From Terfezia claveryi (Eukaryota; Ascomycota; Pezizomycetes; Pezizales; Pezizaceae), in contig WHUX01000227.1 of NCBI GenBank assembly GCA_015179025.1, positions 17,326 through 81,325 on the forward strand: DNA of 64,000 nt, read 5' to 3'. The notes under the pieces were generated by a model, which saw only the letters and a program-made list of their open reading frames with translations, was not told the DNA's origin and did no database searches. The first letter of the stretch is position 1; each line of letters begins with the position of its first letter. The translations under genes were made by a program, and so were the position numbers. Positions 36,801-48,516 of the stretch are shown piece after piece.

Positions 36801-37437
36801 TTACAATATAGTGATGAACCTCGAACCTTTAAACAGGCTGTTAACTCATCTGATGAAGAAAAATAGAGAAAGACTATGAATAATAAGTTGGAATCTATGA
36901 AGGATCAGAATGTTTAGAAAGTAGTTCAAATACCATAGGATAGGAATATTATTGAAAGCAAGTGGGTATTTCAGATTAAGCGAGATACTAATAGGAATAT
37001 CGATTGATATATGGCTCGTCTAGATGCTCAAGGTTTTTCTCAACAACCTGGCACAGACTTCAATGAAATCTTTTCTCCTCTTGTCCAATACGACTTTCTT
37101 TATCTCCTTATTACTCTATCTGCCTATTTCTAATAGGAACCTCAACAAATGGATATCAAAGTAGCTTTTCTTTATAGCTCTTTGAATGAAATTATCTACA
37201 TGCAACTCTTGGAAGGCACTTGGATTGACAGCATGTATGCTAAACTTAACTGATCCATTTATGGATTAAAGCAGTCTCCTTATCAGTAGTATAGATAATT
37301 AATATTTTTTCTCCTAACAATAGGTTTCTCTGCTTGTGCCTTTGACCCCTGCATCTTTGTCCATAAGTCTGGCATAATCATACTTACCCTTTATGTCAAT
37401 GATATTACTTTATTTAGATACAATGACTTAGCTATTA
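33867..37437 (+). pseudogene. copia polyprotein: gag, protease, integrase, RT (degenerate, truncated)
   Basis: Gag from ATG 33867 (MVSGLGSGSGSKGKAIPSIF) with DNIESLTSKDNYEDWAD. Zinc knuckle CTYCKKH..VGKYIGH near 34660-34700. Protease-like THITNNIGHFKN near 34880. Pre-integrase and integrase with YCELCILAKSTHS near 35350 and LDLSSKLPIPSF then FIILIDDYSHAS near 35450-35520; NNSGEYVNKDLKQFF near 35630. RT with ESKWVFQIKRDTN near 36960, DAQGFSQQPGTDFNEIFSPL near 37025-37080, and IYGLKQSP near 37260. YVNDITLF near 37395 stands where YVDD is usual. Frame broken by TAG/TGA. RNase H is missing because the next gypsy starts at 37438. Confidence 0.85.
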
Positions 37438-38111
37438 TATAATGGAGAACGTTATTTTATTGCTTATATAATTGATTATATACTTTTGTATTTCCTATAT
37501 TATTACCATGTTATATAACTAAGCCTCTCGGTTGAAGGACTAGCCTTCTACCACCTCCTATTGCTTTATAAGCATCTATAGCACACGGAATTTGCCATGG
37601 AAAGTTCTATAGCACTTGCCATATGAGGACACCCTCATTATGGCTGCATGACCTCTGTTTAAAGGTATGTGACTCATTACTATGGCCACATGACCATCAT
37701 TTATGGTGTGTGACTCATTACTATGGCCACATGACCCCTTTTGTATAGCGCACCACCTTCTAGTGTGCTACCCTTTTTATTGTATTTATTTTCTTAGTTA
37801 TTAGATTTTAGAGGAGTATAAATAGGCCGCTGGATTCTATCTGGAATCCAGAAGAAACAAGAAGCAAGCAGACAGCAGCAAGCAAGCCTATATTCCAATC
37901 AGATCAAGATTATATAGCTTAGATAGCACAAATCATATAAGATAGATTACACCAATTAATTACTGTTCCCTCTGGGAACATCCCACATAGTAATCTCCCT
38001 ACCCTTCTGAGGTCTTACCTCAGCAGAACCGAAATACACAAACGTCCATGCCTATGGATATAGATTGTATAAATGGTACCGAATAAATACTATCTAGTAC
38101 CATTCATTACA
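37438..38111 (+). repeat. 5' LTR of the second-family gypsy
   Basis: 674 bp. Starts TATAATGGAGAAC; the partner at 47357 starts TGTAATAGAGAAC. It ends CATTCATTACA. Inverted termini TGTAA/TTACA. It contains a repeated ~40-bp word with GTGACTCATTACTATGGCCACATGACC at about 37665-37735 and a TATAAATAGG box near 37818 that may be the promoter. Confidence 0.85.
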
Positions 38112-38640
38112 TTTTTTTTAACTTACTTACCTAATCTTTACTCTTAAATCCAAGGCCTGATCAACCTTCGGATACCTTTATTACACTCACACAAATTTGA
38201 CACACAAGTACACATATAAAATTAATATTATTATTCAACTAGCTAGCCAACAAAAAAATCCAACAATGAGACATCAGACTCTCAACTATAGTACATCAAC
38301 AAAAGACTTAGAAGCAAGCTAAGCAGAGCTCTAACAGGCAGTGGTATCCCACATTAAACAATCCTACCTTCATTCATAACACTTTTCCTAATAAGATCAA
38401 CAACTCATCTTGCACTCCTAGTAACCACCATTACATCTATACCTGTAAATCAAGTATACTATTAAAAAACCGGCCCCCCAGGTCCTAGGAATAATTGGTC
38501 TAAACAACTAAGAGTCACAATCCCAAGACTTAAATCTCGCTACCTTCACTGCAGCCATTTCCTCCAGAAAAGAATTACCTCCATCAGAACCTTCCTTAGG
38601 GCTAGACATCTTTACCAATATCTCTGTACCCTCAATGTCT
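38112..38640. other. 5' leader of the second-family gypsy
   Basis: T-rich start, then AT-rich leader. No convincing gene before gag-like sequence begins. A fairly long minus-strand frame (39105-38519) overlaps the leader and the gag start but is judged a shadow. Confidence 0.5.
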
Positions 38641-41063
38641 ACCTCAATACACTAATCAAAAAATGTGACACTCTTGCCAGAAGAACTAGAACTAGATTCT
38701 AGACTAGTAGATGAAGAAAAATCAGGACTATAAGAAATATTAGGATCCTGACATCCAGCCTTACTAGCCACATAAGCTACCAAGCTAACAGAACAGTCAG
38801 TCGAACAGAGATCATAAGGATCATCAGCCACCATACCATCAGTACAGAAAGGTGCTAAAGAAGAAAAGTAACTTGATGATCGTATCGCATAACCAGCTGC
38901 ATTTGGTTGCGGATAGACAACAAAATCAGACATAATAGCATCTGAACTTAGTAAGAAGACTAAGAGGTCGAGACCGTTAACTATATTACCCAAAGATATT
39001 AAGAAATTAGTAGAAGAAACTCCCAGAAAGACCAGATTTGTAGTTTCTAATACAGAAGGGGAAATAAATTGGAAATAGAAATAGGAGAACCAAGTAGAGA
39101 AGGAACCAAACTATATTTTAGTATGGCATTGTCTCTCATACCAGAAGAATTTTGGGATAGACATTTTCCAACAATTGAAGAGATTTTGCAATACACTCAT
39201 GTAATAGGACATGCCTAACAGTATTATCCTAAAGATACTCGACTCTTAATAGAAGCTGTAGTAAAACACTATTTATGGCTAACACCTTATCCATTCAAAG
39301 AAAAGAACTTAGAAATGAACGCATTTTTAAGTAAGGAATTAAAGAAACCTGTCATTCCACTTTTAAGGAAACCGAATTGGGTAATAAATAACTGGGAGGA
39401 AATAATGGTATTCATAATGAGTGGCACTCATCTAGAAGAATCAGCACATACTATGGAGGATTTTTTCAATCCTAGCAAAGAACTTCTAGGAGCGTTCTTG
39501 AGAACACCAAAAGATCAATTGAAAGGCAAAGGTCGAGCACCTGAGATACTAGAAAGGAGGACTGAATCAGCCAAAGTACCAGACAATAAAGACCAACTAC
39601 CAGAAAATATAGAATTACCAGAAGACGATAATGATCTAGATACAGGACTAGACCAACAGAAGCAGAAAACGCAAGGAGGAGGATGAGACCCAAATAATAG
39701 TGGAGATGGTAGCTCAGACTCTGATAAGATATCGTCAGTTGCAAGTCAAACTCTTAAAAGAAAACCCAAATGAGGAAAATCAGTTGAATACCAGTAATAG
39801 GAATCTACAACAGGAATGGTTACAACAGGTAACCATAAAGCAACAAATGCTTTAAAAGGAATAAAAATTGATCTACCAGAAAAAATAAGAGGAGAAGACA
39901 AAAAATGGCAAGACTGATAATATTTTGACTCTCGAGCCACAGCAATGCAACGTTGGTTTGTTATCAAGGGAATAGATTTAGAAGACGCTTTAGCTTTGGA
40001 AATTGTTGGATTCAGAATGGAAGGGAGCACATTCACTACTTATAATCAATTCCTAAGAGAAAAAGAAAAGAATACGACATTCTTTAGATTCATACTAGCA
40101 CTAAGGGATTTTCTGATACTCTCTACTAGTAAGAACATTTTGTAGAAATAATGGGAGACAGCCACACCATACAAGGACAGACATCACATAGGAATTAAAT
40201 AGTTTACCAACTGGCTTACTGAAATACAAATCAAATTGATTGACAAGGATAGCAAACAATCAATATCGCAAGAAGTAAAAAGAAGAAAGTTTTTTAATCA
40301 TCTGCCACCATATATGTCAGCTATATAAATTCCTTTAATCAAAGAGGAATGGTCATATGATCAGCTCGTGTATCAAGCGAAGTCATATGAAGCTTCAAAG
40401 AAAGATATTGCCCCACCATCCACACCAAATACCTCCCAATGACAACACTCTTGAAATGAAAATCAAAGTCATGGTTCATGCAGGGACCAGAATCAATGAC
40501 AAAAAACAGGATTTAATCCTAGCAGCAATCCCAACACCAAACCCAACACAAAAAAACAGAAGGACTCAGATTGGGACACCATCACAAAAAAATTAGATTA
40601 GAAAACAAAGATGTAATTAATTAGAGACAAGAAATGTCTATGGTGTTGGAACCCTAGACACTCCTACAAGGACTTCAGGAAACGACAGAATAAGGTACCC
40701 ATGTATACAGCCGCACAAGATTTAGCTATACCAATAGCCACCAAGGATAAAAACAATAAGGATAAAATTAAGGAATAACCCTTATTAAGACAGGTACTAG
40801 ATTTTAGCAAGGTATTTGTTAAAGCTAACGAACACTCCATACTAGCTTTAATTGGTCTTCAAACAAAGGGAGGAGACTTAATTAATTCTCAATTTATACA
40901 CATATACAAAATACTGACTAAAAGTATCAAGAAGAAATCATTAAGTACTGCAATTAAATGCTCAAAAGGAATGATAGACAAAGCTTGTACTATCAAACTT
41001 GATTAGATAGGTTATATAGAAGAACGAATATTCTATATAGCTCATTTAACTAGATGGGATATG
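38640..41063 (+). pseudogene. gag and protease region of the second-family gypsy (degenerate)
   Basis: Plus-strand gag with FSMALSLIPEEFWDRHF (about 39110-39160), an open stretch 39315-39686, and a second capsid-like part 39850-40360 (YFDSRATAMQRWFVIKG). The knuckle-like CLWCWNPRHSYKDF near 40635-40680 has CX2CX4H, with the last Cys changed to Phe. The protease-like part at about 40800-41063 ends ...LTRWDM, then resumes after the nested LTR element as ILGEPALS at 42628. Frame broken mostly by TAG. Confidence 0.78.
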
Positions 41064-41359
41064 TGTTAGGAGTGAGCCAGCGATATGGGGATATCTGTTG
41101 GCATATCGATATATTTGGAGCCTGCGAAGGCATAATTACTGGTCTCGGGCCTAACTGGGCTATACGGAGCATATAGCGAAGAATATAGACTGATTCATTC
41201 GATAAAGTAAAGTAACCCAGCGATACAAGATTTCACTTGAGTCTTAGAGAACAAGAACTAGATACAAGATGTGGGCAAATATATAGGAAAGCGGGGTTGA
41301 CTTCAGGCCACCCACCATCGGGTGGCGCTGGCCCGGTCTGCATAATCTCAGCCATAACA
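41064..41359 (-). repeat. LTR 1 of the small LTR element
   Basis: Starts TGTTAGGAGTGAGCC and ends CTCAGCCATAACA. Confidence 0.88.
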
Positions 41360-41929
41360 GTACTCCCCCTCTACTAGAGGGCGTCCCGACCGACCAACTT
41401 CACCATCCCTCTAATCCACGTGCTCATGTTTTCGGCATAGACAATGGGGCGTGTTCCATACATTTGGTCAACCCCAACAACATTGGATACTGGGTTCAAC
41501 AACATTGGACACTGGGTCCACGATAATAGCGCCTAAACAGTCTTGCACATTCTGTGGGGACTCTGGGCCTGTAGAGAAGCTCGGAAGGACGGGGGTATTC
41601 TCTCAAACATAGTGGTGTCATGCCAATGCTTAAACATCAGATCGGGTATCTCAACATAAGGTGCGACACATATATGGATTGTAGATCTGGAACATCTGAA
41701 GGATCCGCAGATCTGGGGTAATCTTGATAGGGGGGGTATCCCACATGCCATTGCTATTAAAAACCTCTGCGTGGCAAAACCCTGTGGGAAAAAGCCAACG
41801 TCACAGGAAAAGGTTCAATGCATGCTTTCCCAGCTATCCCAGCTATCCAACCCGACTTGCCAGTGCAAGGGGGGGGTCTTGTTCATTTGTGTGCTCATAG
41901 CACTCACTTGGGTCTTTTCCCAAGGCGGG

Positions 41930-42070
41930 GGGTCTTTGAGCTTTCGAGCTTGAACGTGGTTTTTGAGCTTTGAGCTCGATCGGGATTTTTGAGCTTTGAG
42001 CTCGGACAGGGCTTTTGAGCTTTGAGCTCGTTCGGGGCCTTATAGGCTCGTTCGGGGCCTTATAAGCCTG
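41930..42070. repeat. GAGCTTTGAGCTCG minisatellite in the small LTR element
   Basis: About five units of GGGCTTTTGAGCTTTGAGCTC, followed by two units of GTTCGGGGCCTTATA(G/A)GC. Confidence 0.7.
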
Positions 42071-42326
42071 GTGAGGGGGTGTTTGAGTATGTTACTTGAT
42101 ACCTAAGACTTAGTAGATCTGGAGATCTCAATATAGGATTAGTAGGTTATTTAGAACAAGCTAATAAGCATATAGGAGGGGGAAATAATTATTTCCAACG
42201 TCGCTAATATAGCCAAATATTAGAGCGACATGACTTTAGTCATTTTCGAGCTGTCCGACAGTGTAGGTAGTGAGGGAGGGGTGATTAGACCCAGAATCAC
42301 TAGTCCCTTTTGTCAAAGCGAAGTAA

Positions 42327-42622
42327 TATTAGGGGCGAGCCAGCGATATGGGGATATCTGTTGGCATATCGATATATTTGGAGCCTGCGAAGGCATAATC
42401 ACTGGTTTCGGGCCTAACTGGGCTACACGGAGCATATAGCGAAGAATATAGACTAATTCATTCAATAAAGTAAAGTAACCCAGCGATACAAGACTTCACT
42501 TGAGTCTTAGAGAACAAGAACTAGATACAAGACGTGGGCAAATATATAGGAAAGCGGGGTTGACTTCAGGCCACCCACCATCGGGTGGCGCCGGCCCGGT
42601 CTGCATAATCTCAGCCATAACA
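42327..42622 (-). repeat. LTR 2 of the small LTR element
   Basis: Starts TATTAGGGGCGAGCC and ends CTCAGCCATAACA. Same length as LTR 1, with a few transition differences. Confidence 0.88.
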
Positions 42623-45600
42623 AGATAATACTAGGAGAACCTGCTCTCAGTAAAGTGCGAGCAATAATTCCTGCCTATCAGGAACCAGTTACTATCCAAC
42701 CAGAAAATATTCCACGATTCCAGCTAAGTGTATGGAAGAAATCTAGATCTATAGTGAATAGTATAAGATCAGCGTATACACAGGTCAGCTGTAAATCAGT
42801 TACAGATTATAGTGAACTAGATAATTGGGAAAATATTAGTGATGTAGAAGAAACCGATCCAGAAAGAGAACTCGTGACAGCTATTTCTATGGTACAGAAA
42901 CAATTCAACCCTGTAATGGAGTTTCCTTTATTATTTCCCAAGATGATTCTACCGGAATTACTGCATCAGGAAAGAAAATAGTTTGTCTCCTAGAGACACC
43001 ACCTGGCATCCCGATGCCACTTTTTTCTTGCTAATGTGCCACTAAGAAAGATTAATCACTCTATTAAACCAAAAGCAGGAGCTACTTAGATACCAAAATG
43101 GCGACCCTCAGGACATCAATTTAGACAACAAATCCATGACAAATTAGTCAAAGAAGAAGTATCAGGTCATATATTTAGAGTAGAAAATGATACAAATGCT
43201 GTAGTCATGTTTACTATCCCTAAATGAGATAAACTGGAAGAAGCTATATACGTCAATGACTGTCGAGACCACAATTTAGTAGTTGAACCGGACCATACCC
43301 CATTGCCAGATATTAACGAAGCAATTGAACTAGTAGCAGAGAATCCCATTTAGACTAAGCTAGACTTAGCTGACGGATTTTTCAATATTTGGAATAATAA
43401 AGAGTCTGAGCAATACTCTACCTTTTTATGTCATATAGAATATTTCAAGAGTAGAGTTATGCAACAAGGGGATCATAATGTACCTGCTACTATGGTTCAC
43501 GTTATGCATGAAATTTTTAAGGACATAGTCTATAAAAATTTAATCATCTATATTGATAATATTATTATATTCTCTAAAACGTATGAAGAACATATAGAAT
43601 TATTAAAGAAAGTACTTCAATGTCTACAGGATGAGAAATTCTATCTCAAAGAAAGCACATGCCAGTTCTTTACTTCAAGATTAGAAATCTTAGGACACAT
43701 TTTGATATCAGATGGATTATATGTAGACCCAAAGAAGAAGACTACTATATTGACATTTCCAACTCCTACAAGAAAAAAGGATCTTAGAAGATTCCTTGGA
43801 ATTGTTAATTATCTCAGCAGATTTATTCCTGACTTGGTATTGTATGCAAGCACCCTATTAGAACTGCAAGGAGAAACAAAGAAATGGGAATGGACAGATA
43901 CTTATAATGCAGCGTTTGAAAAACTTAAGGAACTCATAAATTTCCTACATGTTTTAAAACCCTAGAATAATAAGTCTACTGAACCCAAATATTTAGTCTG
44001 TGATGCTAGTGATGTAGGACTAGGATCTTAGATAGGTCAAGGACCATTGACGCATATCAGACTATTATGCTTCCACTCTAGAAAAGTTAATCCAGCACAA
44101 CTCAATTATCCTACCTTTCAGAAGGAATTATTAGCAATTATTGACTCATTGAAATTTTTTGAAGCACAATTAAAAGGTCATAAGTTCACTATCCTTACCA
44201 ACTACAAACCATTAGTAAACTTTCATACTCAAACACCTGCAAGTCAGAAATTGAGATGATAGCAAGATTACCTAATAGAATTTGATACAGACATACAGCA
44301 TACTGCAGGAAAAGAAAATTTGATAGCAGACACTCTATCAAGAAAGCATAAATACTTGGACACTCCTACTACTGAGGACAATTATATTTCTAATACTATT
44401 GATCCTCTTAACCATACCTACAACCGTAATATCTCTACCAACACTTTAAAAACTTTCCACTCACTAAAAACCTCCACTTAGAATAATATAGTTTCTCATA
44501 GAGCTATCAATTTCAAGCATGTTGACTGTGACTTCAACAAATGTCGTGGAAGAGCCTAAGAACTTATATACCATATCTTCTGTCCATACTTTGAGGGCAT
44601 TCCAAATGAATAAAGCGAATACAACATAATGAAGGAAGAAGAATCCTCAGACGATAGAACTCTATCCACTATACCAGAAGAAGTTTTCAGCGGGTATGAT
44701 TGTGTACCCAATATAAACAAGAACAAACCTTTAATAGTTCTTGGACTAAGATATAGGCCTCCATCTTGTGAAAATGCACAACAAAACACCCTGGCTCCTG
44801 AAGAAGCAAAGGAAATTACCATTAACCTAGCTCATAGCAATTGGCAACAATACAAAAGGATGCACTGGTCCTTTTGCCAAGATTTTTACTGTCCAGCTCA
44901 TGGCAGCTCCCATGCCATAAACAACTGCATATTCACCATTGAAACATGCGTAATTTGCAATCACCATAGATATGGCAGTTTGAACTGTAACCTATTAGCC
45001 TCAGTTCTTACGAAGGAGAAAAAATTCCTTACAACTTGTATTGTGCATCTCGTATCTGCAAATGAGCCTCAAAAGGAACTAGCACTAGTACAACAAACAC
45101 CAGCTTATCTACCTCCACAAGCTCTTAGCTGCGAAGAAGTTATCCTAGAAATCGGAGAATAGGCAAAAAGATAGATTACCAACAAACTAACATACCATAC
45201 TCTCTAACCTAGCATTTAGTTCAGTAACCCTACCAAACAGATAAGTACCCGACAAATAGAATAGGAGATCATGAATACTCCTGTTATCCCTTAACAACCA
45301 TGGAATGCACCTCAACAACTAGCTGCAACCGCTAGCAGCAGTAATGCAATTCTAATCAATACTGCCACCATCACCACTAGTTCTAAAAAGTGAGTAGCCA
45401 TTGATGAAGATTCAGCACCCTCTTTTATTCAAGACACTAAGACCTCTAGACAGCGTTGTAATTTCTGTAAGTTCTCAGGACATAATACTTCTATATACAA
45501 GGAGAAGAAACCCACCATCAATGACTTCAACATAAGGATTGAACCGACCCTCAACAAGCTTATTAAAGAGAAACACATCAGCGACGGATGGGAGGATGAC

Positions 45601-47147
45601 AAGGACTACTTCATCACACACTGGCTTGACCAAGGTACAAGTATGAAAGCCGCATATCAATCATGTATGAGAGTATGTCCTATCTGGAAGAACTACTATG
45701 ATACCTTTGTGAACCGTAAGGATCATAGAAAAAAAGACGGATTTTTGTATGTCAAGAACCGACAAGGATAATGGAGATTAGTCTTGCCCTCTACCTTTAA
45801 TATCTAAGGTAAGAACTATCTCAAATTGGTTATTAAAGATGCATATGAAGCAAACGCTCATGGTGGCATTGAAAAAACAATAAAATATCTTACTAACCGA
45901 TATGATTGCCAGTTCTTTACAGAACCAACTAAGGACTATATCAGAAGTTGTGATACTTGTTAACGAACAAAGTATTCCAACAAGGCACTACTTGGACTCG
46001 TAACTCCATTACATGTACTAAGCAGGCTATGGACTGACATATTGATGGATTTTCTTAAGTTAGCACCTGTGTTTACTAAGTGTTCAATTTTGTACCCGAA
46101 TATTCCTGTTGAAGAAGATCATGTAGTTTGTATTTCATGACTTTGGACGATTGTCGATAGACAATCAGGATTCAAGTTTCTTATTCCTGTCTCAGACAAT
46201 TTTATAGCAGAACAATGTACTGCTACCTTTGATACTCATGTAGTCCCAACTATGGGATACCCTTTTTGTATTGTTTTTAACTGTGATACTCTTTTTATAT
46301 CAACGCATATTCAAGATTGGGCTAGGAATATAGGAATCAAGTTGGAACCGTCCACCACATATTATTCACATGCAGATAGACAATCAGAAATTATGAACAA
46401 AGAAATTCTACAAGTAGGAAGAGCCTGTAAAATCGAAGGATTTGATTGGCTACAGAAACTACTAGAGATACAGTTGAAACTTAACTCTAGGAATAATACC
46501 ACTAGACAGAATAGCCCCTTTTCCACACTATTTGGTTTTAATGCACATCTTGGTATATCAATACTTCCATACCCTATTAATGCATATATACCAGCAAATG
46601 AATGTCATGAGGTAACATCCAAAAACCTATATAACACTAAGAAGACTCAAGCATTTCAAGCGAACAAACGACTACCCAATACAGCTAAATTTTCAGGCGG
46701 ACAACAAGTTATGCTTTCCTCAGAAAATATCAACCTATCGAATGTCTCACCCAAACTGAAACCAAAATGGCTAGGCCTATTTCCCATTATTTCTAATAAT
46801 CAGAAATGCAATAACTATAGCCTAGACCTATCGAGTCAACCTGACCTCTACCTTATATATAATACTTTTCATATCAGCAAACTCAAACCCTACTATAAAA
46901 ACAATCCTACTCAGTTTCCTCACAGACAATCTTAGGAACCAGGACCAATTCAAGATAATCGTTAGGAAGTTGAAAAGGTATTAGAATTCAGAACAGCTCC
47001 TCGAACTAGAGAAAGACAATATAAGGTCAGATGGCTAGGATACTCTCCTAAATATGATTCCTGAGTAAACGCCAAGGATATCACTACTGAAATTCTTCAA
47101 GACTTCTGGACGACCGGAAGTATAGAAGATACATTCAAGAGACATTA
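42623..47147 (+). pseudogene. pol of the second-family gypsy: RT, RNase H, Cys/His insert, integrase, chromodomain (degenerate)
   Basis: RT: VYVNDCRDHNLVVEPDHTPL-like motif near 43250-43300, TKLDLADGFFNIW near 43355-43395, YIDNIIIF near 43548 (YIDD altered). RNase H: open stretches 43459-43965 and 44047-44259, with NYKPLVNFHTQT and ENLIADTLSRKH. Then a long linker, 44550-45750, with extra Cys/His clusters. Integrase: HHCC-type region near 45870-45965, core near 46040-46460 (ADRQSEIMNKEI), open to 46935. Chromodomain at about 46970-47110 (YKVRWLGYSPKYDS). Stops are mainly TAG/TGA. The 73-bp MITE at 42964-43036 breaks the frame before RT. Confidence 0.85.
42964..43036. mobile_element. 73-bp MITE, internally deleted relative of 10776-11022
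   Basis: Left part CATCAGGAAAGAAAATAG and then TTTGTCTCC match the left end of the 247-bp MITE. Right part GGAGACACCACCTGGC and CCACTTTTTTCTTGCTAATG match its right end. Flanked by TG on both sides (42962-42963 and 43037-43038). The GAGACAC expansion present in the long copy is missing. Confidence 0.75.
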
Positions 47148-47356
47148 AAGAACTAAAGGAAAACAAGGACCATGAACTAGAGATGAGACCTGAGCTCTCA
47201 TCTAACAAGAACGAGATAGAATCATGAGTTAAGGAAATACTAAGGATATTCATGTTAATGCAAATATATTAACAATGCATCAAATCTTAGAATGTATGGA
47301 AACTAATATGGTAGAGCAAGAGAAGTAAGGATAGGAAATCCTTCTATGTGGGGAAG

Positions 47357-47461
47357 TGTAATAGAGAACATTATTTCATTGCTTATATAATTGATTATAT
47401 ACTTTTGTATTTCCTATATTACTACCATGTTATGTAACTAAACCTCTCGGTTGAAGAACTA
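47357..47461 (+). repeat. 3' LTR of the second-family gypsy, broken
   Basis: First 105 bp of the LTR, starting TGTAATAGAGAAC after a GGGGAAG purine tract. It ends in ...GAAGAACTA, where the left LTR continues GCCTTCTACC but here CATCAGAAACG follows. An insertion at a TA site explains this; the remaining LTR should lie beyond the right edge. Confidence 0.8.
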
Positions 47462-48180
47462 CATCAGAAACGATACGAGTTTGCCTTTCAGTCGTCCGAC
47501 GTCGCCGGTGCAACTAAAGGCAAACTGACAGTTAACAACGCGCCCCAAATGGTCATTGTCATCCTGGCGCCGGCCTCCGGCGGTCCGCGCCGTGACGCTG
47601 GCGTTCCATAGTCCATGCCCTGACGCCAGCGTCTTAGTAGCGCCCGTCGTCACGGCTTCCCTCATGTGTCTGTCTCCGGACGCCGTGTTCCCATTCTTGC
47701 CCTCAAATGGCGCCGTGACGCCGGCGTTCCATAGTCTATGTCATGACGCAGGCCTTCCAGCGGCGTGCGTCGTCACGGGTAACCTCCGATGTCCTTCTCT
47801 AGACGCTGTTCCTGTTGTTGCCCCCTACAGTCTGTCTCTGGACTGCCTTGCTTGTTTGTACAGCTGCTTCGATGTCCCCGTCTGGACTCCACCACTCCAT
47901 TGGCTATACAACCTCCACAGTCCGCGTCGGGACGAGCGCTCCCCAAACCGCAGGCGTGCTATCCTATATTATTGCCGTCTCGACGTAACCCCCAGCTGAC
48001 AGTCGCCGTGTTGGCACTTGGTTAGTCTGGTTGGCATGCTTGGTTAGCTTGGCTTCTACACGTGACTCCGATCCCGATTCCTACCTATCACGGACCGCAC
48101 TGTGACTTTCTGAGATTAGTCTGGTTGGCATGCAACCAGACTAACTCAGTTGGCACAAGCCCCCCTGCAATGATCACCTG
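47462..48180. repeat. GC-rich start of the young block: hairpin and tandem units
   Basis: Begins CATCAGAAACGATACG directly after a TA. 47479-47488 (GTTTGCCTTT) and 47516-47525 (AAAGGCAAAC) form a perfect 10-bp inverted repeat. 47590-47800 contains about two ~120-bp units built on GCCGTGACGC(T/C)GGCGTTCCATAGTC. 48116-48145 has a near-perfect palindrome TTAGTCTGGTT-GGCATGC-AACCAGACTAA. Looks like the subterminal region of a DNA transposon. No gene. Confidence 0.6.
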
Positions 48181-48516
48181 CACTCACAGCTATTCATAGC
48201 ATGCAACCAGACTATATTCCGCTTAGGTTTCCGCTTCTCCTGACTCAGATATTTAGCTCTATATACCTATCTATGCAACCATACCTCCAGCTGACACACG
48301 AAAAATACAATTTTCCACTTCCAACCGACAATAAATACATTCCTCATCTGCCTCCAAAAAATAATATTACAGACCTCCACTCCAATCCTCTCTCAAAACA
48401 TTCACAATGAAACTAGACCCCCTGTGTACTCCAACCTGTACTCACCGTCTCCACACCCCGACCCAAAAAAATATACCCAACTACAATTCAAACAAAATAT
48501 TCCTTCCGACCGTGTA

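Larger units (their letters stand above)
26968..37437 (+). mobile_element. Ty1/copia element, interrupted by one gypsy and truncated by another
   Basis: Copia-type retrotransposon. Its probable 5' LTR is 26968-27184 continued at 33362-33866, about 720 bp once the nested gypsy is removed. It starts TGTGAATATT, ends TATACA, and is followed by a TGGTATCTGG word that could be a primer-binding site. Coding region 33867-37437. The 3' end is cut by the gypsy LTR at 37438, and the rest is not in the window. LTR limits are inferred, since no second LTR is available for comparison. Confidence 0.65.
41064..42622 (-). mobile_element. Small non-autonomous LTR element (LARD/TRIM-like, 1.56 kb)
   Basis: Two 296-bp LTRs, 41064-41359 and 42327-42622, nearly identical, with TGTTA/TAACA ends. 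The internal 967 bp has no open coding region. Orientation is inferred as minus because a purine tract on the minus strand (AGAGGGGGAG, 41360-41378) adjoins the left LTR. It lies inside the gypsy protease/RT frame: WDM before it and ILGEP after it join a conserved motif. Flanks ATATG and AGATA could be a decayed 5-bp duplication with two differences. It shows little RIP, so it is younger than its host. Confidence 0.83.
37438..47461 (+). mobile_element. Ty3/gypsy chromovirus of a second family, nested in copia
   Basis: Left LTR 37438-38111; gag and pol on the plus strand; right LTR starts at 47357 and is broken off at 47461. The right LTR matches the left one up to GAAGAACTA, after which unrelated GC-balanced DNA begins. 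The element carries two nested insertions, a small LTR element (41064-42622) and a 73-bp MITE (42964-43036). It interrupts the copia RT, so it is younger than copia. Confidence 0.88.

Noticed and set aside
38519..39105. Minus-strand frame of about 195 codons with only one TAG, in the gypsy leader and gag start
   Set aside because: The plus strand reads as gag-like sequence rich in Lys/Glu across most of it, and a minus-strand shadow of such sequence stays open and gives Leu/Ser/Phe-rich peptides. No domain was seen.
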